Source of the DNA: Acidobacteriota bacterium
Lineage (GTDB): Bacteria > Acidobacteriota > Blastocatellia > RBC074
Assembly (NCBI GenBank): GCA_022614735.1
Contig: JAKEHZ010000109.1
Span: 1-12,565, forward strand
Reading direction: 5' to 3'
Length of the DNA: 12,565 nt
In this document: positions 7,151-12,565 of the stretch, in pieces
Position numbering within the stretch: the first letter of the stretch is position 1
How the letters are laid out: each line of letters opens with the position of its first letter
The notes under the pieces: model-generated
What the model was told of the DNA's origin: nothing
Databases searched by the model: none
The model's input: the letters and a program-made list of their open reading frames with translations, nothing else
Program-made: the position numbers and the translations under genes

Positions 7151-8020
7151 ATGGCAACGGTGGAAAAAGCAACCCCCGCAATGTTCGACGATATATATCC
7201 GCTCCTTTTAGAGCTAGATAACACTCATTCGACGGAGAAGTGGAGGTCAATCTTTGATTACAAGTGGGAATCCGATGAGGGATATGTCGGATACGCTTTG
7301 GTTGATGATCGAAAAGTCGTTGGTTTCAATGGCACGATATTTAGTCGGAGAATCATAGATGGGAAGGAGGTCAGGTTTTGTAACCTTACGAGCTGGACGG
7401 TTAAGGAGCAATATAGAAGTGAAAGCTTGCGCCTGGTCTTTCCGATCCTGAACCTTAAAGGTTATACGCTTACAAATCTAACTATGAATGATAGAGCCTG
7501 GGACATCACGAAGCGTTTGGGATTTAAGAACCTCGATACAAAGATCAGACTCCTTTTCCCGGTCCCTGAGTTATCCGGGTCCAGTAAGAAGGATCCACCG
7601 GTCATAGTTTCCGAGCAGGCCAGGGTTGTAGCGATCTTGGACCCGGTCAACTTAAAGATATTTAGAGACCATTTGCAATACAGCTGTGGTCATCTTGTTA
7701 TCCATGATAAGTACGGCTACTGTTATCTCCTATACACGAGTAAGCACTACAAGAAATTCAATTGCGTTGTTCCATATGGCCACATACATTATATCAGCAA
7801 TCGAACCATCTTTTTGAAGCACCTCAACAAGATCAAGCGCTATTTTCTCAAAAGCCAGAGGTATTTGTTCTTAGCTGTTGATGAAAGACTGATGGGAAAC
7901 AAGCCTACCCCCCACAGCAAAGTATACCAACTGAAAATTCCAAGAATGTACAAATCGGAGATTCTTACCGGCGAGCAAGTTGATAATCTTTATTCAGAGC
8001 TTGTGGTTTTAGGGTTATAA
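7151..8020 (+). CDS. GNAT-like acyltransferase with a degenerate acyl-CoA loop
   Basis: A 289-residue protein with GNAT-fold features in its first 140 residues: MATVEKATPAMFDDIYPLLLE, the central strand VGYALVDDRKVVGFNGTIFS, the strand CNLTSWTVKEQYR, and the end of the fold TLTNLTMNDRAWDITKRLGF, which matches the usual N-x-x-A...LGF helix. The acyl-CoA pyrophosphate loop, normally [RQ]xxGx[GA], reads R89-S-E-S-L here with no glycine. The C-terminal half (about 150-289) has no motif I can name and might be a second divergent GNAT-like or FemX-like lobe. Ribosome binding site AAGGA lies just before the ATG, 20 bases after the methyltransferase. It may transfer an acyl group, possibly from the carrier protein and not CoA, to an amino sugar. 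It shares the AT-rich codon use of its upstream neighbour. Confidence 0.7.
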   Translation: MATVEKATPAMFDDIYPLLLELDNTHSTEKWRSIFDYKWESDEGYVGYALVDDRKVVGFNGTIFSRRIIDGKEVRFCNLTSWTVKEQYRSESLRLVFPILNLKGYTLTNLTMNDRAWDITKRLGFKNLDTKIRLLFPVPELSGSSKKDPPVIVSEQARVVAILDPVNLKIFRDHLQYSCGHLVIHDKYGYCYLLYTSKHYKKFNCVVPYGHIHYISNRTIFLKHLNKIKRYFLKSQRYLFLAVDERLMGNKPTPHSKVYQLKIPRMYKSEILTGEQVDNLYSELVVLGL

Positions 8021-8082
8021 CCTATATATTCACCGCCCTAGCTCGCCGTGGGTTTACCGTTTTTACAAAATAGGAGGTCATT

Positions 8083-9327
8083 ATGCATAAAAATCAGGTA
8101 CCATTCTTCCGACCTTACCTCGATGAATTGGAGCTAAACGAGGTCCTGGACACCATACGATCTGGCTGGTTAACGAGCGGCGCAAAGGTCAAACGATTTG
8201 AACAAGAGTTCGCTACCGCAGTAGGCGCAAGCCATGCTGTGGCCGTTAATTCCTGTACTGCTGCTCTCCACCTTGCACTGGAGGCGCACGGGGTAAAGCC
8301 TGGTCAAGGGGTGCTGGTCCCGACTATGACGTTCGCTGCCACGGCAGCTGTCGTTCGTTATATGGGCGCAATTCCTATCCTGGTAGATTGTGACCCACTG
8401 ACGAACAACATGGATCTTCTTGACGCAGAGTCGAAGCTGGCTCAACTCAAGGCCGGAAAGCTGCAAGATGGGTTGCCGCGGGATACGCCTGTAGTAGGGA
8501 TGATGCCTGTCCACGTTGGTGGAATGATGATGAATATAGAAGCAATTAGTAGTTTTGCTTCCACTCATGGATTATGGGTTATCGAGGACGCCGCTCACGC
8601 CTTCCCATCAGCATGGAGGAAGGGTCCGGATGAGCCCTGGCAGCGATGCGGCGAAGGAACAGCACATGTAACTTGCTTCTCCTTTTATGCCAATAAGACT
8701 ATCACCACGGGCGAGGGAGGCATGGCCGTCACTGAAGATGCTGAGATCGCCGCACGAATGCGATCGATGTCGCTTCATGGGCTGTCTCAAAATGCGTGGG
8801 GCAGGTACTCTAACAGCGGAAGCTGGGACTACAAAATTGTCGCGCCGGGGTACAAGTACAACCTCACGGACATTGCTGCGTCCATTGGAATCCACCAGTT
8901 GACCAAAGCCGAGAAGATGCGTCAAATGCGTGAGGAGGTCGCCAGCTATTATCGAAAAGCGTTGGCATCTATGGAAGAGATCGAACTGCCGGCTGAGGAT
9001 TCGAACCGAATCCATTCATGGCACCTCTTCCCAATCAAATTATATCTTGAACGACTCTCCATCACCCGCAACGAGTTCATGGAGAGATTGAAAGAGGATG
9101 GAGTGGGTTGCTCGGTGCACTGGCGACCTTTGCACCTGCATCCATATTATCAGGAAACATTCGGTTGGCAGCCTGAAGACCTCCCGGCAGCTACAGCCGT
9201 ATGGGAGCGGACAATCAGCCTGCCGTTGTTCCCCGGAATGAAGGATGAAGATGTAGAGCATGTAATCCGCACAGTCAGATCAGAGTGTGCTCGTCATGCC
9301 AGATCATACGCTGCACAACTCTCCTGA
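8083..9327 (+). CDS. DegT/DnrJ/EryC1/StrS sugar aminotransferase
   Basis: A 414-residue PLP-dependent aminotransferase that converts a nucleotide-linked keto-sugar to an amino sugar, normally with glutamate as donor. The N-terminus VPFFRPYLDELELNEVLDTI and GWLTSGAKVKRFEQEF are typical, as are VAVNSCTAALHLAL for PLP-phosphate binding, VIEDAAHAF with D169 contacting the pyridine nitrogen, and FSFYANKTITTGEGGM with K205 as the Schiff-base lysine. The C-terminal substrate segment GVGCSVHWRPLHLHPYYQ is also standard. About 30 residues longer than the commonest members, mainly in the loop near 125-145. A strong site, AGGAGG at 8072-8077, precedes the ATG by five bases, so it is probably well translated. 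It provides the amine that the acyl-activation cassette or the GNAT-like protein could acylate. The exact sugar (3- or 4-amino) cannot be told. Confidence 0.95.
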   Translation: MHKNQVPFFRPYLDELELNEVLDTIRSGWLTSGAKVKRFEQEFATAVGASHAVAVNSCTAALHLALEAHGVKPGQGVLVPTMTFAATAAVVRYMGAIPILVDCDPLTNNMDLLDAESKLAQLKAGKLQDGLPRDTPVVGMMPVHVGGMMMNIEAISSFASTHGLWVIEDAAHAFPSAWRKGPDEPWQRCGEGTAHVTCFSFYANKTITTGEGGMAVTEDAEIAARMRSMSLHGLSQNAWGRYSNSGSWDYKIVAPGYKYNLTDIAASIGIHQLTKAEKMRQMREEVASYYRKALASMEEIELPAEDSNRIHSWHLFPIKLYLERLSITRNEFMERLKEDGVGCSVHWRPLHLHPYYQETFGWQPEDLPAATAVWERTISLPLFPGMKDEDVEHVIRTVRSECARHARSYAAQLS

Positions 9328-9328
9328 T

Positions 9329-9383
9329 CCTGGCTCATCCAAAGGGGGGACACGCCCCTCATATTCTTGAAGAACCAGGGAGA
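9329..9383 (+). promoter_or_regulatory. Possible structured leader around the deacetylase ribosome binding site
   Basis: Just after the aminotransferase stop, CCTGG (9329-9333) can pair with CCAGG (9375-9379), which overlaps the AGGGAGA ribosome binding site (9377-9383). Inside are two further short pairings: AGGGG (9343-9347) with CCCCT (9355-9359), and the perfect 11-base palindrome TTCTTGAAGAA (9364-9374). Each helix is only five pairs, so the fold may be fortuitous. If it forms, it would partly hide the ribosome binding site and couple the two genes. Confidence 0.3.
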
Positions 9384-9389
9384 CACGAT

Positions 9390-10319
9390 ATGAAGCTGCC
9401 AGGCCTTGTTGGTCGGTGTTCGATGGAGATAGCATCTAAAGTTCGCCAGACCAAACCTACAGGAGTAATCGTCAGCGAACATACTCTGTCGGCCTCACAG
9501 ACGCGCCTCCACGTAGAAACCTTCAGCAGATGGTTTGATTTTATCCATTACACTGAGTTGCTCGATCGCTTATCGCGCCCAAGAGCCCGGCCATTCTGCC
9601 TGCTTACTTTCGATGATGGTAAGCGGAGCAACGCCACCGAGACTGCGCCGGAATTGGAGCGAATGGGCGTCCCAGCGGTTTTCTACGTCACGACTGGCTT
9701 TCTGACTGATGGGTTCCCGCTTTGGTTCGATCGAGCTGATGCTATCAGACGGTCGCTTGGTTATACTCCACCAGAGCTCGAAGAAAAGACATTGAAACAA
9801 CTACCTTTCACATTGCTAAAGGAGCGTTTGGATCAAGCGTGTGCTAATTATAGAGTGACGACCGATATGGCGTGTGACGACATTCGTCCGATGACCTGGA
9901 AAGAAGCACGTGAACTGGCACGCCGCGGCTTTACGCTGGGCGCGCATGGCCTGAGACATGCCGTCCTCACCTGCGAGACCGAGGCTGATGCCCTCTTCGA
10001 AATCAGGCAGAGTATTGAAGAAGTCAGGACGGAGGTGGGAGAGTGTCTCACTTTCGCCTTCCCGAACGGAAACTACACAAAGCGACTGGCGCACCACGCA
10101 CTTGAGTGTGGTGTCGAGACAGTAGTGACGACCGAACCAATGTGGGTCGATAGTCGTTTCCCGCCATGGAGATTGCCACGAGTGCAATTCTTCGACGGGG
10201 ATAGTCGCGCCAAGATTGAGTTGAAGCTGGCGGTAGCTGCATCCGGACGGTTGCTCACAAACCCGGATGGGACAGGAAGACGGTATCGCAAGTATAATGG
10301 CTCCAATTGCCCTCAATAA
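9390..10319 (+). CDS. Polysaccharide deacetylase (NodB homology, carbohydrate esterase 4)
   Basis: A 309-residue NodB-domain deacetylase that removes N- or O-acetyl groups from glycans or peptidoglycan using a divalent metal. Motif 1 is LLTFDDG with D75 (base) and D76 (metal ligand); motif 2 is GAHGLRHAVLT with metal ligands H186 and H190; FAFPNGNY near 225-232 corresponds to the later substrate motif. There is no signal peptide, so it is probably cytoplasmic or membrane-associated, as in exopolysaccharide loci. The frame is open back to GTG 9285, overlapping the aminotransferase, but ATG 9390 with AGGGAGA six bases upstream is the likely start. It may free an amino group on a sugar for further acylation or trim the finished polymer. 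About 100 residues between the two motifs hold an inserted helical region, which is common in this family. Confidence 0.9.
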   Translation: MKLPGLVGRCSMEIASKVRQTKPTGVIVSEHTLSASQTRLHVETFSRWFDFIHYTELLDRLSRPRARPFCLLTFDDGKRSNATETAPELERMGVPAVFYVTTGFLTDGFPLWFDRADAIRRSLGYTPPELEEKTLKQLPFTLLKERLDQACANYRVTTDMACDDIRPMTWKEARELARRGFTLGAHGLRHAVLTCETEADALFEIRQSIEEVRTEVGECLTFAFPNGNYTKRLAHHALECGVETVVTTEPMWVDSRFPPWRLPRVQFFDGDSRAKIELKLAVAASGRLLTNPDGTGRRYRKYNGSNCPQ

Positions 10320-10491
10320 ACCTATAATTTGTTGATAGGTAGTCACCCACAATACAAAGAGGACCTCAGTGTGCCCTCAGGGTCCCATGTCTTTAACAGT
10401 TATCCTTTAGAGAGGTCACTCTCTTCCCTAGCCTGTCCCTCCGAGCGATAAATGCTTCGTTCGCTCACAACCTGGATCTGGAGATCAAATA
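10320..10491 (+). other. Intergenic region with two small hairpins and a TATAAT box
   Basis: This 172-base gap probably separates two transcripts. TATAAT occurs at 10323-10328, but no TTGACA-like box lies 16-18 bases upstream. GGACC (10361-10365) can pair with GGTCC (10381-10385) and encloses a CCTCAG direct repeat (10364-10369 and 10375-10380). AGAGAG (10409-10414) pairs with CTCTCT (10419-10424) around the loop GTCA. Neither hairpin has a T-run, so neither is a standard terminator. GGAG at 10480-10483 is the likely ribosome binding site for ATG 10492. Confidence 0.3.
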
Positions 10492-12565
10492 ATGACAATT
10501 AGAGAACAATTCTCATCTGGTATGCAGAACTCCGCGTGCTTGAACTCTTCACCTAAATCGAGGAGGCACCCGGCCTGGATAAAGTGCTGTGACATTGTAC
10601 TGGCTCTTATTGCCTTATTGTGCATCTGCATATCTGAGGCTCAGGCAGGAGACGAAATATTCATCGAGCCCGGTTCTGTCTGGAAGTACCTGGACACAGG
10701 GGTTGATCAGGGTACTGCCTGGCGCGCGCCATCTTTCAACGATTCGACCTGGGCTTCTGGCCCGGCCGAATTGGGTTATGGCGACGGCGATGAGATGACG
10801 GTAGTCGGTTACGGTCCTTCGGCTGGTAACAAGTATATTACAACGTACTTCAGACATAGTTTCAATGTTACTGATGCGTCGAAGTTCACCAGCTTGCTTT
10901 TGCGGATATGGAGAGATGATGGCGCAATCATCTACCTGAACGGCGTGGAGGTGTGGAGGGTTAACATGCCTGCCGGACCAGTCGTATTCAACACCAGGGC
11001 CCTGACGGGTACATTTGCATTGGAAACTACGACGATAGGCCCCAGTCTCCTGGTAAATGGCACCAATGTGATAGCCGTTGAGATACACCAACTAGATCGT
11101 GGCAGCAGTGACATAAGTTTTGACTTTGAAATATCAGGTTCCGATCCGGCGATACCCGCAACAGTGAAGCGAGGGCCATATTTGCAGCAAGGCAATTCTT
11201 CAAGTGTGATCGTGCGCTGGAGGACGGATGTAGCCACTGACAGCCGCGTCAGTTACGGGACGACACTAGGCAACCTTAATTTGACTGCGGACGACGCAGC
11301 GCAGACCACCGAGCACGAGATCAGACTTTCAGGGCTCTCCCCCGAGACAACATACTATTATTCAGTTGGGACGATGACGAGAACTCTTGTGGGCAATAAC
11401 GATAGCCACTTCTTTATAACGCCGCCGCCAGGCGGCACCGCCAGAGCCACCCGCATATGGGCGCTCGGCGATGCCGGCTTGGCGAGTACGGGCGCGAAGG
11501 GAGTGCGCAATGCGTATGTAAAATTAGCCGGCGTGCCATATACGAACCTATGGCTAATGCTCGGCAATAATGCCTACAACAGTGGGCTGGACAATGAGTA
11601 TCAGGAAAAAGTCTTTGAGTTTTATCAGAGGATATTGAGGAAAACGGTATTGTGGCCGACCTTGGGCGATCACGACGCTGGCGGATCTCCGAACCCACCA
11701 TCAAGTCTGCCTTATTTCAACATCTTCAGCCTACCCACGGGGGGAGAAGTGGGAGGACTGGCTTCGGCAACAGAGAAATACTACTCGTTTAACTATGGCA
11801 ACATTCATTTCATTTGCCTTGACTCAATGACATCTAGTCGATCTGCAACCGGGCCGATGGCAAACTGGTTGCGGAATGACCTCTCAGCAAATCTACAACC
11901 ATGGGTCATAGCCTACTGGAATCACCCGCCTTACAGCAGAGGATCGACCAATTCGGATTCCAGGTCTGAGCTGATCCAAATGCGCCAGAATATCGTTCCG
12001 ATCCTAGAGGCAGCCGGCGTAGACCTTGTAATATCAGCGCAAAGCCATTCGTATGAGCGATCATTCCTAATCGACGGTCACTACGGGTTATCGAGTACGT
12101 TTAACGACTCCATGAAGAAGAACGGCGGCGACGGTAGGGTATCTGGAAATGGCGGCTATACTAAAGCAGCCGGGATCGTTCCCCGAGGAGGTACGGTCTA
12201 TGTAGTCGCGGGTTCGGGAGGAACAACTGGCGGTGGACTGCTTAACCACCCTGCGATGTTCATGTCATCTAATACCTACGGCTCTCTGGTGCTTGACATA
12301 GACGGCAACAGGCTCGATGCCAGGTTCTTAAGGAACGATGGAGTTGTAGCAGATAATTTCACCATTATTAAAGAAACTACATCTACACTGCCACCCGCAG
12401 ACCCGACAAGCCTGACCGCGACGGCGATCTCCGGTAGTCAGATCAACCTGGCCTGGACCGACAACTCTAACAATGAAGACGGGTTCAGAATCGAACAGTC
12501 GACCGATGGCGTTACCTTCACACCGGCTGCCACTACCGGCGCCGATGTGACCACCCGCTCGATCA
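10492..12565 (+). CDS. Secreted Fn3/purple-acid-phosphatase-like metallophosphoesterase with an altered metal site (3' open)
   Basis: This frame starts at ATG 10492 and runs past the window end (691 codons seen). A signal peptide is clear: basic PKSRRH, hydrophobic CCDIVLALIALLCICI, and probable cleavage after SEAQA near residue 52. Residues about 54-215 look like a galactose-binding/jelly-roll domain (FRHSFNVTD, LRIWRDDGAIIYLNGVEVWR). A PAP-type N-terminal Fn3 domain follows (VKRGPYLQQGNSSSVIVRW from about 224; LSGLSPETTYYYSVG). The phosphoesterase domain spans about 322-620, then a further Fn3 domain (PTSLTATAISGSQINLAW) from about 635. Metal motifs are LGDAG (D327), LGNNAY (N359, Y362), LGDHD (D393, H394), WNHPPY (N477) and SAQSHSYERS (Q517, H519). 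The usual forms are GDxxY, GNHD/E, [VW]HxP and GHxH, so four ligands are changed. Family members hydrolyse phosphomonoesters outside the cell; this copy may be inactive, mononuclear or repurposed. Confidence 0.88.
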   Translation, partial: MTIREQFSSGMQNSACLNSSPKSRRHPAWIKCCDIVLALIALLCICISEAQAGDEIFIEPGSVWKYLDTGVDQGTAWRAPSFNDSTWASGPAELGYGDGDEMTVVGYGPSAGNKYITTYFRHSFNVTDASKFTSLLLRIWRDDGAIIYLNGVEVWRVNMPAGPVVFNTRALTGTFALETTTIGPSLLVNGTNVIAVEIHQLDRGSSDISFDFEISGSDPAIPATVKRGPYLQQGNSSSVIVRWRTDVATDSRVSYGTTLGNLNLTADDAAQTTEHEIRLSGLSPETTYYYSVGTMTRTLVGNNDSHFFITPPPGGTARATRIWALGDAGLASTGAKGVRNAYVKLAGVPYTNLWLMLGNNAYNSGLDNEYQEKVFEFYQRILRKTVLWPTLGDHDAGGSPNPPSSLPYFNIFSLPTGGEVGGLASATEKYYSFNYGNIHFICLDSMTSSRSATGPMANWLRNDLSANLQPWVIAYWNHPPYSRGSTNSDSRSELIQMRQNIVPILEAAGVDLVISAQSHSYERSFLIDGHYGLSSTFNDSMKKNGGDGRVSGNGGYTKAAGIVPRGGTVYVVAGSGGTTGGGLLNHPAMFMSSNTYGSLVLDIDGNRLDARFLRNDGVVADNFTIIKETTSTLPPADPTSLTATAISGSQINLAWTDNSNNEDGFRIEQSTDGVTFTPAATTGADVTTRSI

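Noticed and set aside
9285..9389. Upstream extension of the deacetylase to GTG 9285, overlapping the aminotransferase
   Set aside because: The extra 35 residues (CSSCQIIRCTTLL and on) are unlike the family, and the GTG has no ribosome binding site, whereas ATG 9390 has AGGGAGA at good spacing.
10293..10328. Two TATAAT boxes (10293 and 10323) as a strong sigma-70 promoter
   Set aside because: No acceptable -35 hexamer lies 16-18 bases upstream of either, and the first is inside the deacetylase coding sequence.
9816..10352. 178-codon minus-strand open frame across the deacetylase gene
   Set aside because: It is the shadow of a gene with all NodB motifs, and its composition (many Ser, Arg, Cys, Gln) is not protein-like.
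10409..10424. AGAGAG/CTCTCT hairpin as a rho-independent terminator for the deacetylase operon
   Set aside because: The stem is only six pairs, it is not GC-rich and no T-run follows; kept only as a small hairpin.
10615..11091. 158-codon minus-strand open frame at the start of the secreted phosphoesterase gene
   Set aside because: The + strand frame is continuous from a signal peptide through known domains for 691 codons, so the antisense frame is incidental.
1..12565. tRNA or rRNA genes, CRISPR arrays, insertion sequences or transposases
   Set aside because: No cloverleaf-like segments, no regularly spaced repeats and no transposase motifs were seen on either strand; the window is almost fully covered by protein genes.

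Overview
The window looks like part of a large surface-polysaccharide (exopolysaccharide or O-antigen type) locus from a free-living, probably Gram-negative bacterium. All genes lie on the + strand, most are close-packed, and several have clear AGGAGG-like ribosome binding sites. Base composition is mixed: roughly 50-60% GC in most genes, near 40% in two. The gene mix (ExoA-like glycosyltransferase, asparagine-synthase-type amidotransferase, DegT aminotransferase, NodB deacetylase, secreted Fn3/metallophosphoesterase) would fit Acidobacteriota or a similar environmental phylum, but the taxon is a guess.

Layout. 1-969 is the 3' part of an asparagine-synthase-like amidotransferase. 999-4522 is a small redox and activation cassette: an NAD(P)H-flavin reductase-like protein, a luciferase-like flavin monooxygenase, and a free-standing DltA-like amino-acid adenylation enzyme whose start overlaps the previous stop by one base. 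A possible remnant of a formyltransferase C-terminal segment follows (4515-4598). Next come an ExoA-like membrane glycosyltransferase (4632-5720) and a free-standing acyl/peptidyl carrier protein (5797-6057). Two AT-richer genes, a methyltransferase and a GNAT-like protein (6198-8020), look compositionally foreign. A DegT/DnrJ/EryC1/StrS aminotransferase (8083-9327) and a polysaccharide deacetylase (9390-10319) follow. After a 172-base gap a long secreted protein begins at 10492 and runs off the window; it has a signal peptide, a jelly-roll-like domain, a purple-acid-phosphatase-type Fn3 domain, a metallophosphoesterase domain and a further Fn3 domain.

How the genes may work together (inference). 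The adenylation enzyme and carrier protein could activate and tether an amino acid. The flavin reductase/monooxygenase pair could oxidise it while tethered, as BtrV/BtrO do on the BtrI carrier in butirosin side-chain synthesis. The modified acyl group could then be moved to an amino sugar made by the DegT enzyme, possibly by the GNAT-like protein. The glycosyltransferase, methyltransferase and deacetylase would build and trim the glycan. This would be an aminoacyl-decorated polysaccharide pathway.

The second striking point is the terminal phosphoesterase. By motif alignment to purple acid phosphatases, all four ligands of the second metal site are substituted, while the three ligands private to the first site are kept. 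No stretch over 300 bases lacks a gene. The longest gaps are 10320-10491, 1692-1841 and 6058-6197, and each is described.
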